Shown here: piece by piece, positions 51,461 to 60,540 of the stretch | How positions within the stretch are numbered: the first letter of the stretch is position 1 | Layout: the number at the start of each line of letters is the position of its first letter | Assembly: GCF_043876835.1 (NCBI RefSeq) | Contig: NZ_JBAWJZ010000006.1 | Span: forward strand, 124,001 to 188,000 | Direction: 5' to 3' | DNA from: Yeosuana sp043876835 | GTDB taxonomy: Bacteria; Bacteroidota; Bacteroidia; Flavobacteriales; Flavobacteriaceae | DNA: 64,000 nt | Notes under the pieces: generated by a model | What the model saw: only the letters and a program-made list of their open reading frames with translations | Databases searched by the model: none | What the model was told of the DNA's origin: nothing | Position numbers and translations under genes: made by a program

Positions 51461-52885
51461 TTAGTTAGATAATTCTGACCGTTTTTCCAAAAGTACAACA
51501 TTTTCAACATGAAATGTTTGTGGAAACATATCAACAGCCTGCACTTTAGTAACTTTATATATATCACTCATAAGCGCTAAATCTCTCGCTTGGGTAGCAC
51601 TGTTACAGCTTACATACACTACTTTTTTAGGGGAAATGTTTAATATTTGCTCTACAACGTCCTTGTGCATACCATCACGCGGAGGATCTGTAATAATTAC
51701 ATCTGGCTGCCCGTGATATGCAATAAAACTATCATTAAAAACCTGTTTCATATCTCCTACAAAGAACTCAACGTTATTAATGTTATTTAATTGTGCGTTT
51801 TCTTTAGCAGCAACAATAGCATCTGGTACTGCTTCAACACCTATGACTTTTTTTGCTTGTTTTGCTACAAACTGTGCGATGGTACCGGTTCCTGTATATA
51901 AATCATAAACCAACTCTTTACCTGTTAATCCGGCAAAGTCTCTAGCAATTTTGTAAAGTTGATAAGCTTGACTTGAATTGGTTTGATAAAAAGATTTAGC
52001 ATTTATTTTAAACTTTAAGCCTTCCATTTCCTCAAAAATATGATCACTTCCTTTGTATAAAATAACGTCTTGGTCATAAATGGTATCATTGGCTTTGCCA
52101 TTAATCACATATTGTAATGATGTTATTTGAGGGAAGCTTTCAGCGATAAAATCTAAAAGTAACTCACGGTTCTTTTTATCTTCTTTAAAGAATTGAAACA
52201 TTACCATAATATCACCAGTACTAGAAGTACGAATCATCATGGTGCGTAAAAATCCGGTTTGATTTCGTGTGCTAAAAAATTCCAAATGGTTTTCAATGGC
52301 AAATTTTTTGACACTGTTTCTAATATCGTTTGAAGGGTCTTCCTGTAAGTGACAGGCTTTTAAATCTAAAATTTTATCCCACATACCTGGAATATGAAAT
52401 CCCAGTGCATTTTTATCTCCTAAATCTTGGTCAGATTGTACTTCTTCAAGAGTTAACCAGCGAGAGTCACTAAATGAAAACTCCATTTTATTTCTATAGA
52501 AATATTGTTTTTCTGAACCTAAAATAGGAGTGACTTCTGGCAATTCAATATGCCCGATTCGGGTTAAATTATTAACTACTTCATTTTGTTTGTAGTACAG
52601 TTGATGCTCATAAGCCATGTCCTGCCATTTGCAGCCACCACAAACACCAAAATGCTCACATACCGGTTGTGTTCTTTTTTCAGAACGTTTGTGGAAATTC
52701 ACAGCTTTCCCTTCGTAATAAGCTTTACGCGCTTTAAAAGTTTGGACATCAACTATGTCTCCTGGTACAGCATTTGATAAAAAAATAACCTTTCCATCTG
52801 GTGCCTTAGCTATTGTTTTGCCTTTTGCTCCGGCATCAATAATTTCTATATTTGTAAAAATTTGTTTTTTGTTTTTTCTTGACAT
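51461..52885 (-). CDS. rlmD: 23S rRNA (uracil(1939)-C5)-methyltransferase RlmD
   Basis: A 474-residue TrmA/RumA-family enzyme that methylates a uridine of 23S rRNA using SAM. It has an N-terminal TRAM domain (AKGKTIAKAPDGKVIFLSNA) and an iron-sulfur cluster cysteine set (CEHFGVCGGCKWQ and a later Cys). The SAM motif is LVYDLYTGTGTIAQFVA, with TDPPRDGMHKDVVE and the catalytic region VVYVSCNSATQARDL, which holds the nucleophile Cys. It is first in an operon with DUF6452 and DUF6048. A -7 box lies only four bases before the start codon. Confidence 0.94.
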   Translation of the reverse strand: MSRKNKKQIFTNIEIIDAGAKGKTIAKAPDGKVIFLSNAVPGDIVDVQTFKARKAYYEGKAVNFHKRSEKRTQPVCEHFGVCGGCKWQDMAYEHQLYYKQNEVVNNLTRIGHIELPEVTPILGSEKQYFYRNKMEFSFSDSRWLTLEEVQSDQDLGDKNALGFHIPGMWDKILDLKACHLQEDPSNDIRNSVKKFAIENHLEFFSTRNQTGFLRTMMIRTSSTGDIMVMFQFFKEDKKNRELLLDFIAESFPQITSLQYVINGKANDTIYDQDVILYKGSDHIFEEMEGLKFKINAKSFYQTNSSQAYQLYKIARDFAGLTGKELVYDLYTGTGTIAQFVAKQAKKVIGVEAVPDAIVAAKENAQLNNINNVEFFVGDMKQVFNDSFIAYHGQPDVIITDPPRDGMHKDVVEQILNISPKKVVYVSCNSATQARDLALMSDIYKVTKVQAVDMFPQTFHVENVVLLEKRSELSN

Positions 52886-52889
52886 GCTG

Positions 52890-52897
52890 CAAAAGTA
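52890..52897 (-). promoter_or_regulatory. -7 box (TACTTTTG) adjacent to the rlmD start codon
   Basis: Read on the minus strand, TACTTTTG (TAnnTTTG consensus) ends four bases before the rlmD ATG, and a TTGG lies about 21 bases upstream. If functional, the transcript would start at or next to the ATG, so rlmD may be leaderless. Confidence 0.5.
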
Positions 52898-53036
52898 ATT
52901 TCTTTTTAGATTTATGAACCAATCAAAATGTTATTTTTTAAGATTTATGTAGGTTTAATTTCATGAATTCAAGCATAAAAGCATATTTAATAAAAACTAA
53001 ACACAACACTTTCTTTAACACTTAATATTTAGTAAC

Positions 53037-53142
53037 TTGCAAGCCCTAGGGATGATTTCTCTCCCACGCTGCTTTTTCGGGTTCTTCGAAAGAATAAAGG
53101 TACAGAAGGAATGGTTATTTTTTCAATTTAATTTAAATTAAA
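53037..53142 (+). promoter_or_regulatory. Unusual structured leader upstream of rocD
   Basis: TAACTTGC near 53034 resembles a -7 box. The following 100 bases are far richer in G+C than other intergenic DNA here. They include the palindrome CCCTAGGG (53045-53052), a GGGA ... TCCC pair (53050-53066) and a TTCTT/AAGAA hairpin around CGA (53083-53095). No riboswitch class is recognised. Confidence 0.4.
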
Positions 53143-54387
53143 ATGGCTGTTTTAGACCAATTAACTTCGCAACAAGCGATTGAATTAGAAAATAAGTATG
53201 GTGCCCATAACTATCACCCATTACCTGTTGTATTAACTAGAGGAGAAGGTGTATATGTTTGGGATGTTGATGGAAAAAAGTATTATGATTTTTTATCGGC
53301 TTATTCCGCAGTAAACCAAGGGCATTGTCACCCAAAAATTGTTAACGCCTTAGTTAATCAATCCCAAAACTTAACACTTACATCCAGAGCATTTTATAAC
53401 GATGTATTAGGAAAGTACGAAAAATATGCCTGTGAATATTTTGGTTTTGATAAACTATTACCTATGAATACTGGTGCAGAAGCAGTTGAAACTGCTTTAA
53501 AACTATGTAGAAAATGGGCTTATGAAGTAAAAGGGATTGATGAAAATGCAGCTGAAATCATTGTTTGTAAAAATAATTTCCATGGCAGGACGACAACCAT
53601 CATTTCATTTTCAAATGATCCGGTGGCTCGTAAACATTTTGGGCCTTTCACAAACGGGTTTATTAAAATAGATTACAATAATTTAGAAGCTTTAGAAACA
53701 GCTTTAAAAAATAACCCAAATGTTGCAGGGTTTTTGGTAGAGCCTATACAAGGCGAAGCAGGTGTTTATGTTCCAGACGATGGCTATTTAGCTAAAGCCA
53801 AGAAATTATGTGAAGCTCATAATGTTTTATTTATTGCAGATGAAGTTCAAACAGGAATTGCACGTACAGGAAAATTATTGGCAGTAGATTACGAGAACGT
53901 AAAAGCCGATATCCTTATTTTGGGGAAGGCAATTAGTGGCGGTGTTTATCCGGTTTCAGCAGTTTTGGCTAACGATAATATTATGAATGTTATTAAGCCA
54001 GGAAATCACGGAAGCACGTTTGGAGGTAATCCATTAGCTGCTGCTGTTGCCATGGCTGCACTTGAAGTAATAAAAGACGAACAGTTGGCAGAAAACGCTT
54101 ATAAGCTGGGGAATTTGTTCAGAAGCGAATTGCAGAAATATATTGATACCAGTAATATAGTAAAACTGGTAAGAGGAAAAGGGCTGCTTAATTCCATTCT
54201 AATCAATGATGACGAGGAAAGTGATACAGCTTGGAACATTTGTTTAGCTTTACGAGACAATGGTTTACTTGCTAAACCAACACATGGTAATATTATTCGT
54301 TTTGCGCCACCATTGGTTATGACCGAAGAACAGCTGTTAGATTGTGTTTCTATTATTATAAAAACATTAAAGCAGTTTGATAGTTAA
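53143..54387 (+). CDS. rocD: Ornithine--oxo-acid aminotransferase
   Basis: A 414-residue class-III PLP aminotransferase that converts ornithine and 2-oxoglutarate to glutamate semialdehyde and glutamate. The start QAIELENKYGAHNYHPLPVV and the ornithine-specific RTGKLLAVDYENVKADI region are close to known OATs. The cofactor motifs are NTGAEAVETALKL, EPIQGEAGVYVP, FIADEVQTGIARTG and the PLP Lys in ILGKAISGGVYPVSA. The enzyme links arginine catabolism to proline and glutamate. It stands alone with its own leader and a strong terminator. Confidence 0.94.
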   Translation: MAVLDQLTSQQAIELENKYGAHNYHPLPVVLTRGEGVYVWDVDGKKYYDFLSAYSAVNQGHCHPKIVNALVNQSQNLTLTSRAFYNDVLGKYEKYACEYFGFDKLLPMNTGAEAVETALKLCRKWAYEVKGIDENAAEIIVCKNNFHGRTTTIISFSNDPVARKHFGPFTNGFIKIDYNNLEALETALKNNPNVAGFLVEPIQGEAGVYVPDDGYLAKAKKLCEAHNVLFIADEVQTGIARTGKLLAVDYENVKADILILGKAISGGVYPVSAVLANDNIMNVIKPGNHGSTFGGNPLAAAVAMAALEVIKDEQLAENAYKLGNLFRSELQKYIDTSNIVKLVRGKGLLNSILINDDEESDTAWNICLALRDNGLLAKPTHGNIIRFAPPLVMTEEQLLDCVSIIIKTLKQFDS

Positions 54388-54399
54388 AATAAATCAATA

Positions 54400-54430
54400 A
54401 AAAATGCGACTTTTTGAAGTCGCATTTTTT
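54400..54430. terminator. Bidirectional terminator between rocD and the CCC-protein gene
   Basis: The 13-bp perfect stem AAAAATGCGACTT / AAGTCGCATTTTT has a short loop and T-rich tails in both directions. Confidence 0.9.
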
Positions 54431-54449
54431 AATGGGTAGTGTATGATTA

Positions 54450-54782
54450 TTAAGTTTGTTGCATTTCAAGAAGTTTTTCTCTTAATAAATTTTCATCTTG
54501 AAGCGTTTCCCATCCAAAAAAGGAAATTATCCAAACTATAAACAAAATAAATAAAATACTTAAAACAAGTCCGATAATCCCCATTATTTTACCAGCTTTA
54601 ACATTACCATATCCATTATATTCATCTGGAGAGGCTTTATATAGTTTTGTCGGTTTTGATGATAATACTATGGCTATTACAGAGAATATTAATCCTGGCA
54701 GACCATAGCAACAACAGCCTACAATTGAAAGTATTCCCATAACTAGAATTAAAGTTGAGTTTGGTAATGTTTGTTTTTCCAT
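54450..54782 (-). CDS. CCC-motif membrane protein
   Basis: A 110-residue protein with two hydrophobic helices. Between residues 15 and 45 it carries the family's triple-Cys motif in SIVGCCCYGLPGLIFSVIAI, followed by a polar stretch with DEYNGYGNVKAGKIMGIIGL and a second helix. It is related to the DUF4190/CD225 group, whose members have two helices and a Cys-rich cytoplasmic loop that can be lipid-modified in eukaryotes. Last gene of a four-gene minus-strand operon. The function is unknown. Confidence 0.82.
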   Translation of the reverse strand: MEKQTLPNSTLILVMGILSIVGCCCYGLPGLIFSVIAIVLSSKPTKLYKASPDEYNGYGNVKAGKIMGIIGLVLSILFILFIVWIISFFGWETLQDENLLREKLLEMQQT

Positions 54783-54795
54783 CTTAATTTTGTTT

Positions 54796-55077
54796 TTAAA
54801 TAAATTTTAAAATATAACTAACAATAATAATCATAATATTTAGAATAAATAATAACAATAAAATAGTATGACCATTTTTAAATTTAAACTTAATATGCAA
54901 AGCTAAAAATACTATCATTATTATGAGTGTAAATATTGCAGGGTACATATAAAAAGCACCTTTAAAATTGCCTTGAGCAATAAGACTGACAGAACGTTGC
55001 ATTCCACAACCGGGACATTCAACCCCAAACAGAGTTTTGTTTAAACAAGGAAGCATATAGTCATCTATTCCTGACAT
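54796..55077 (-). CDS. DUF2752 membrane protein (short copy)
   Basis: A 93-residue protein with the DUF2752 signature CPGCGMQRSVSLIAQGNFKG (trimmed) at about residues 19-38, and two hydrophobic helices. The paired cysteines in GVECPGCG could bind metal or form a disulfide. A second DUF2752 gene lies immediately upstream with the matching CPGCGSQRAIHQLLHGN motif, so this is a tandem pair of diverged copies. DUF2752 has no known activity. Confidence 0.85.
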   Translation of the reverse strand: MSGIDDYMLPCLNKTLFGVECPGCGMQRSVSLIAQGNFKGAFYMYPAIFTLIIMIVFLALHIKFKFKNGHTILLLLFILNIMIIIVSYILKFI

Positions 55078-55091
55078 TATATTATGTAAAT

Positions 55092-55499
55092 TTAAGGAGC
55101 TAATATAGTAAAAGGATATATTTTAATGTTTCTTAAAATCCAAAAAGCAATAACAAGAATCAAAATTATATTGGTTGTTTTAGGATTATGTAATAAGTTT
55201 TTAAATGATTTTTTGTAATAATTATTTAATAAATAAGCTATTGCATCATAAACTAATACTAAAGCTAATAAAATAATTAAAAAATTATGATTTAAACCTT
55301 TTGAAATATTTCCATGAAGTAATTGATGAATAGCTCTTTGACTTCCACATCCAGGACAATATAATCCAGTAAAAGAATAAAAAGGACATTTAGGAAATAA
55401 ACTATACTCACTCGGATTAAAATTAAAATAAAAAAAAGCAGAGCCAAAAGCGAGTACAGTAAATATTACAAATAATAATATTTTAGTTTTAGTAGCCAC
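55092..55499 (-). CDS. DUF2752 membrane protein (long copy, GTG start)
   Basis: A 135-residue protein with three hydrophobic helices and the DUF2752 motif GLYCPGCGSQRAIHQLLHGN at about residues 46-65. The start is GTG at 55499 (MATKTKILLFVIF). No ATG lies close by, and the GTG overlaps the upstream CD225 gene by 11 bases, which supports translational coupling. Together with the next gene it forms a tandem DUF2752 pair. Confidence 0.85.
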   Translation of the reverse strand: MATKTKILLFVIFTVLAFGSAFFYFNFNPSEYSLFPKCPFYSFTGLYCPGCGSQRAIHQLLHGNISKGLNHNFLIILLALVLVYDAIAYLLNNYYKKSFKNLLHNPKTTNIILILVIAFWILRNIKIYPFTILAP

Positions 55500-55764
55500 T
55501 ACTAGCTAAGCTACCAAAAATTGCCAAGCCAAAGATTATTATGTAAATGATAATCCCAAGCAATCCTAATCCTACGGAAATTAATCCCCATGTTTTGGCT
55601 GTTTTGGATGCTTTTGTTGCTTCATCATAGTTTCCACTTGTATACAGACTATTAACTTTTGCTGCATAAACAATACTTACAATTCCTGTAGGTAAACAAC
55701 AAAAAATGGTACTAATAATTGCTAGTGCTAAATAACTACTAGGTCTTGATGGTTTAGTTTCCAT
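55489..55764 (-). CDS. CD225/dispanin-like membrane protein
   Basis: A 91-residue protein with two helices. The first part, SYLALAIISTIFCCLPTGIV SIVYAAKV (split here), carries the dispanin signature with the Cys pair. It is followed by GNYDEATKASKTAKTWGLIS, the conserved loop before helix 2. The family includes eukaryotic IFITM proteins that alter membrane fusion. The bacterial role is unknown. It is first in an operon with two DUF2752 proteins and a CCC-motif protein. All four have Cys-rich motifs at the membrane face. Confidence 0.88.
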   Translation of the reverse strand: METKPSRPSSYLALAIISTIFCCLPTGIVSIVYAAKVNSLYTSGNYDEATKASKTAKTWGLISVGLGLLGIIIYIIIFGLAIFGSLASSGY

Positions 55765-55918
55765 AAATAAAATTCAATTTTAAATGTTAAAAATATAAAT
55801 ATATATAAATAATTGATTTGTAAGAAATGTATTTTATTTATTATTTTTTATTCTTGAATATGTTTCAAAAATCTATTTTAATGATGTAATTTAGTTTTAT
55901 CAAAAATCAACTTAAAAC

Positions 55919-56110
55919 ATGAAATATTTAAATTATATTTTGATTGTATTGGGCTCAATTGTAGCCATTTATGCTAAAAATGGAACAGAACAAAATGAAT
56001 ATATTTTGATAGGTGGCATTGTGGTTTTAATGATTGGTGTTTATAGAATTTCTAAAACCATTCCAAGCAGAAAAGATGATGATAACGATTTTATTAAAGA
56101 AGATGAATAA
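55919..56110 (+). CDS. 63-residue two-helix membrane protein
   Basis: A small protein with two hydrophobic helices (about residues 4-19 and 28-43) and an acidic, charged tail (SRKDDDNDFIKEDE). It is probably real because its stop overlaps the start of the Smr gene (TAATG), indicating coupled translation. No family is recognised. A membrane-anchoring or assembly role for the neighbouring protein is possible but unproven. Confidence 0.75.
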   Translation: MKYLNYILIVLGSIVAIYAKNGTEQNEYILIGGIVVLMIGVYRISKTIPSRKDDDNDFIKEDE

Positions 56111-56676
56111 TGGATTTTAAAGTTGGAGATTCTATTTTGGTTATTGATGAAGATCTATCAGGTGTTATTACCAAAATCAAGGGTGATACCATTACTATAG
56201 AAACCAAGGACGGTTTTTCACTCGATTTTAATTCCACGGAAATAGTAAAAAACAAATCAACAAAAGATTTTAGAAGTTCGTTATTTTCCCATTCAAGTTT
56301 GAATGAGGTTATTTCTGAAAAAGAAAAACCTGTTAGAAAAAACAAACCAGTTGCTAGAGTTAAAGACCGTTATGAGCCAACGATGGAAGTAGATTTGCAT
56401 ATTCATCAATTGGTTAATTCAACTAAAGGAATGACCAATCATGATATGTTGACTTTGCAATTAGATACTGCTAAACGACAATTGGATTTTGCTATTCAGA
56501 AACGAATTCAAAAAGTGGTTTTTATTCACGGAGTTGGTGAAGGTGTTTTAAAAATTGAGCTTGATTACCTTTTTGGAAGATATAATAATGTAAAATTTTA
56601 TGATGCCAATTACCAGAAATATGGTTTAGGCGCTACAGAAGTTTACATTTACCAAAACGTACCACCAAATGATTAA
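56110..56676 (+). CDS. Smr-domain protein
   Basis: A 188-residue protein. The N-terminal 60 residues form an SH3- or KOW-like beta region (MDFKVGDSILVIDEDLSGVI). After a basic linker (KPVRKNKPVARVKDR), the Smr domain at about 95-185 has the conserved EVDLHIHQL and VVFIHGVGEGVLKIEL, where the DxH and HGxG motifs are the nuclease-type signatures of MutS2 C-termini. No MutS ATPase domain is present. Smr proteins cleave or bind nucleic acids, and some act on stalled ribosomes. It is coupled to the preceding small membrane gene. Confidence 0.9.
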   Translation: MDFKVGDSILVIDEDLSGVITKIKGDTITIETKDGFSLDFNSTEIVKNKSTKDFRSSLFSHSSLNEVISEKEKPVRKNKPVARVKDRYEPTMEVDLHIHQLVNSTKGMTNHDMLTLQLDTAKRQLDFAIQKRIQKVVFIHGVGEGVLKIELDYLFGRYNNVKFYDANYQKYGLGATEVYIYQNVPPND

Positions 56677-57584
56677 AAAGTTGGTGTTTTAGTTTCAGAA
56701 GTTGATAAAGCACTGTTTTCTAATGTTCCAAAATCAAATACGTCCTGATATATATTTGGTAAAGAAATATTGTTAATTACCAATGTAACCACGTAAGTTT
56801 TATAAATGGTATGGACTCTGTAAGCAGTAGCTGGAAAGCTGTTTTTTGCATCTGGATTTAGATAATCAGCTCCTGCATCTGGATATGTTACATCATTTCC
56901 AGGGTTTTGGTCATGCGAAATAGTCTCTTCATCACGAGTCAATACGCCATCTCCATCATCATCATCATCTAAATAATCGGGTATTCCATCACCATCTGTG
57001 TCTTGTGCATCATCAATAATTTTATCGTTATTTGGATCAGGATTTTCATTTTTGGTAAGTATATTATCACCGTCGTCATCTGCGTCTTTATAGTTTGGAA
57101 TGCCATCGCCATCAGTGTCATCATCTTCTAAATCCCCATTGCCATTAATATCCTCCAATGCTGAAGGAATACCATCATTATCGTCTTCGGTTAAAACTGT
57201 TGTAATTACAACATTTCCAGATGTACTTTCTAAATCATTTGTAATATCGATATCGGCTGGTGGTACATCGTTACAAAATAAATCAGAAGGCAATATGCTG
57301 TATGTTCTATAATTAAAAGTATTGCTTGTACCGTTAATGGTTCTTGTAATTGTTAAGGTATTATCATCTCCAACATTAAGTAAATCGGCAATAGTTAAAG
57401 CAGGAGATGTTATTTGAAGTGATAATGATTCAGCAGGATCCTCTTTTGTTTTAAAGAACACTAAGTTTCCACAGCTTTCAAACGTATCTTCAAAATCAAA
57501 TTCAACAGTAATGATATCTCCGTCATTACAAGAAAAAGAGGTTAATAAACTTAATATAATTACTATAAAAAATGAGTTACGCAT
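56673..57584 (-). CDS. Lipoprotein with acidic thrombospondin-type-3-like calcium repeats
   Basis: A 303-residue protein. The ATG at 57584 gives a lipoprotein signal peptide, IILSLLTSFSC with lipobox Cys at about 17. The centre holds three acidic repeats of the form DTDGDGIPNYKDADDDGD, DTDGDGIPDYLDDDDDGDG and EDINGNGDLEDDDTDGDG, which are Ca2+-binding thrombospondin-3-type loops. The N-terminal 130 residues are beta-rich. The C-terminus is a Tyr- and Val-rich domain. It overlaps the end of the convergent Smr gene by 4 bases. A surface adhesion or calcium-stabilised structural role is likely. Confidence 0.85.
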   Translation of the reverse strand: MRNSFFIVIILSLLTSFSCNDGDIITVEFDFEDTFESCGNLVFFKTKEDPAESLSLQITSPALTIADLLNVGDDNTLTITRTINGTSNTFNYRTYSILPSDLFCNDVPPADIDITNDLESTSGNVVITTVLTEDDNDGIPSALEDINGNGDLEDDDTDGDGIPNYKDADDDGDNILTKNENPDPNNDKIIDDAQDTDGDGIPDYLDDDDDGDGVLTRDEETISHDQNPGNDVTYPDAGADYLNPDAKNSFPATAYRVHTIYKTYVVTLVINNISLPNIYQDVFDFGTLENSALSTSETKTPTF

Positions 57585-57682
57585 TGGATTTGGATTTTGA
57601 CAAAAATAATGGAAATGTAATTTATAACGCAGCATATTGATAATAATTTTATTTCAAGTATTTTTGCCATTCAATTCAAGAG

Positions 57683-58834
57683 ATGAAACAAATCTATTTA
57701 GATAACGCTGCAACTACTCAAATTCGTGATGAAGTTATAAATGCGATGACAGATGTTATGAAGCATCAATATGGCAATGCGTCTTCAACACACAGTTTTG
57801 GAAGGTCTTCAAAAGCACTTATTGAAAAATCAAGAAAAACAATAGCAAGTTATTTAAAAGTGTCTGCTGGCGAAATTTTATTTACTTCTGGAGGCACTGA
57901 AGCCGATAATTTGGTATTAAGAAGCGCTGTAAGAGACTTAAAAGTAACCCATGTTATTACTTCTAAAATTGAACATCATGCTGTTTTGCATACTATTGAA
58001 CAGCTTGAGAAAGAATATAATATTTCAGTAAGTTTTGTAAATATTGATAACAAAGGTGAAATTGATTATGCTCATCTAGAACAATTGTTGCAAAATACAG
58101 CAAAGACTTTAGTTAGCTTGATGCATGTTAATAATGAAATTGGAAATATTTTAGATATTAAACGTGTGGCAAATTTGTGCAAAGCAAACAATACTCTATT
58201 TCATAGTGATACGGTACAATCTGTTGGTCATTTTGAATTAGACCTACAAGAAACCCCAGTTGACTTTTTAGCTGCCAGTGCCCATAAGTTTCATGGACCA
58301 AAAGGAGTAGGTTTTGTTTTTATTAGAAAAAACTCAGGTTTAAAACCTTTGATTTTTGGGGGCGAGCAGGAGCGGGGTTTTCGTGCTGGTACAGAAAGTG
58401 TTCATAATATTGTTGGGATAGAAGAAGCCTTAAAACTGGCATATTCCAATATTGATGCAGAACGGAAGTATATTCAAGAATTGAAACGACATTTTATAAA
58501 AAGATTAAAAACTGAAATACCAAATGTTAGTTTTAATGGGCATTCTGGCGATTTAGAAAAAAGCACTTATACATTAGTAAATGTATGTTTGCCTGTTTCA
58601 GCTGAAAAATCTGCCATGTTGTTATTTCAATTGGACTTAAAAGGCATTGCTTGTTCTAAAGGAAGTGCCTGCCAAAGTGGTAGCATCCAATCATCTCATG
58701 TGTTGGCTGAACTGTTAAGTGATGCTGATTTGCAAAAACCTTCAATTCGATTTTCCTTTAGTACGTATAATACCAAAGAAGAGATTGATTATGTAATTGG
58801 TGTTTTGGTCTCTCTTATTCAATCTAAAGAATAG
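57683..58834 (+). CDS. Cysteine desulfurase (NifS/IscS-like)
   Basis: A 383-residue class-V PLP enzyme that removes sulfur from cysteine to make a persulfide. The start IYLDNAATTQIRDEVI, PLP Lys K202 in SAHKFHGPKG and catalytic C330 in SKGSACQSGS are all visible. The length is typical of IscS/NifS-like group I enzymes. No iscU, suf or nif genes adjoin it, so it may supply thiolation or cluster assembly through partners elsewhere. It stands alone between the calcium lipoprotein and the convergent TPR gene. Confidence 0.95.
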   Translation: MKQIYLDNAATTQIRDEVINAMTDVMKHQYGNASSTHSFGRSSKALIEKSRKTIASYLKVSAGEILFTSGGTEADNLVLRSAVRDLKVTHVITSKIEHHAVLHTIEQLEKEYNISVSFVNIDNKGEIDYAHLEQLLQNTAKTLVSLMHVNNEIGNILDIKRVANLCKANNTLFHSDTVQSVGHFELDLQETPVDFLAASAHKFHGPKGVGFVFIRKNSGLKPLIFGGEQERGFRAGTESVHNIVGIEEALKLAYSNIDAERKYIQELKRHFIKRLKTEIPNVSFNGHSGDLEKSTYTLVNVCLPVSAEKSAMLLFQLDLKGIACSKGSACQSGSIQSSHVLAELLSDADLQKPSIRFSFSTYNTKEEIDYVIGVLVSLIQSKE

Positions 58835-58860
58835 AAGTTTTTATAAAACCCTTATTCTAA

Positions 58861-60540
58861 TTATTTAAAAACCTCTCGATTTCCATACTGCGTAACTTCC
58901 ATAAATTTTGACCTTGCTAACTCAAGCAGGTCTTTTTGATTTGTTAGTTTGTATAATTGCATAAGTTTCCAATTTGCAATGGCACTATTGGGATGTTTTT
59001 CAAGCATTTTATGATAACATTCCTCTGCTTTAACAAAATCATTATTTTTAATATAGGCTGCAGCCAGACTTAATAAAGTGGGCCTTGGATAGTAAGGAGG
59101 TTCTGAATAGCCTAAATCTTTTTCCATTTTAACTGCTTTAATAAGTGTTGCAATACCTTTGTCATATTCTTTTTTAGCAATTAAAATATTTCCTTTTAAT
59201 TCAACAGAAGCTACTTTAAGGGTGTTTAAAGAATTAGGGTCTATTCTTTCTTTTTCATTTTCTAATTGAGAATTTCTCCAAAAAAGAGCATCCAATTTAT
59301 CTAAATTTATGATAGCGGAATCAATATTGTTTTTTTCAAGGGAATGCATACCTGCAGAGAAATAAGAAAAGGCCGTTTTATAATCCATGGCCTCCTTGCC
59401 ATATAATGAGTCTTTGTCTTCAATAGCTTCAAATTTAGATACAGCCTTTTCCCAAAAGCCAAACCTCATTTCCATTATGGCAGGCGTAATGATACCTTGA
59501 TAAAAATAAGCACCACGATGCATATCGATTCTGTCTGCAACTGAAACCATATTTTCAAGGCGATGGGCATACTTAAGACCTTCGTTATAACGTCCATCTT
59601 GTGCACAGTTAGCTAGAAGATAATTAAGGTTATGGATATAATTCCAATTATCAATTTCAGTAATTTTTTGATTTGACATGTAAGTTGAATCTACCTTCAT
59701 AGCTTTAATAAACTGATCATGCGCTTTTTTATAATCACCAATTTTATAGTAAATATGACCCGGCATATGAACAATATGACCTGATTCTGGGGCCAAAGAA
59801 TCTAGGATGTTAGCGCTTTCAAGTGCTTCTTTTGGGCAGCAATTTTCCATTTGATGAATCCAATAATGATGCACTCCATGATTTTTAGGGTTTGTTTTTA
59901 GTAAATCTCTTAATAGATATTCACTGTAAATCATGCCCTCTTTCGGATTCATTTCTTCATCATAACCTTCCATATTGAAAAGTGCTAAAAATAGTTTAGC
60001 GTCTGTATCATCCGGGTATTTATGTACTATATTTTCTAATTGTTTAATATATCCTTTAGGGTTTTTAGTTTCCTCCATGTCTAAAATACCTTTTGAATAC
60101 ATAGCTTCAAATCCATTGGCCTTTTCCACTAGTTTTTTTAATTTATTGATGGCTAAATCTTTGTCTTTATCAAACTCTTCATTGTTTATAAAGTTTAAAG
60201 TGTGGAGAAGCCCCCAATAAGGCATGACGGCCGTTGAATCATTCTTTATGGCTTCTTTAAATGAGCGATAGGCTTCAAGATCCCAAAAGCAATGAAGCTG
60301 ACTGACACCTTGATTAAAATATTTTTGAGTGATCTCAGAGCTCGTGTTAATTTTTAAGTTTGAAGAACCAATGCCGTTCATAAGCTGTGGTACTGGTAAA
60401 TTATCCACAAAGTTTACGCCACTTCTGCAGGCCATTACATGATTTATTTCTTTTGAGTCTTTAGCCTGGGAATGATTATGTTGCGCATAACCCGAGTTAA
60501 TAAAAAAGAAGGTAACACTAATGATTAGTAAATATTTCAT
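58861..60540 (-). CDS. Secreted TPR-repeat protein
   Basis: A 559-residue protein with a signal peptide (MKYLLIISVTFFFINSGYAQ) and a His-rich start of the mature part (HNHSQAKDSKEINHVMACRS). About ten tetratricopeptide helix pairs follow (for example YFNQGVSQLHCFWDLEAYRS and YYKIGDYKKAHDQFIKAM). The conserved GVSQLHCFWDLEAYRSF core resembles a family that often lies beside copper or heavy-metal genes, but none is present here. No enzymatic motif is visible. It is 109 bases downstream of the hexosaminidase on the same strand and may be co-expressed. Confidence 0.85.
   Translation of the reverse strand: MKYLLIISVTFFFINSGYAQHNHSQAKDSKEINHVMACRSGVNFVDNLPVPQLMNGIGSSNLKINTSSEITQKYFNQGVSQLHCFWDLEAYRSFKEAIKNDSTAVMPYWGLLHTLNFINNEEFDKDKDLAINKLKKLVEKANGFEAMYSKGILDMEETKNPKGYIKQLENIVHKYPDDTDAKLFLALFNMEGYDEEMNPKEGMIYSEYLLRDLLKTNPKNHGVHHYWIHQMENCCPKEALESANILDSLAPESGHIVHMPGHIYYKIGDYKKAHDQFIKAMKVDSTYMSNQKITEIDNWNYIHNLNYLLANCAQDGRYNEGLKYAHRLENMVSVADRIDMHRGAYFYQGIITPAIMEMRFGFWEKAVSKFEAIEDKDSLYGKEAMDYKTAFSYFSAGMHSLEKNNIDSAIINLDKLDALFWRNSQLENEKERIDPNSLNTLKVASVELKGNILIAKKEYDKGIATLIKAVKMEKDLGYSEPPYYPRPTLLSLAAAYIKNNDFVKAEECYHKMLEKHPNSAIANWKLMQLYKLTNQKDLLELARSKFMEVTQYGNREVFK

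Noticed and set aside
53037..53142. A known riboswitch upstream of rocD
   Set aside because: No conserved core of any riboswitch class I know could be matched, so it is listed only as an unusual leader.
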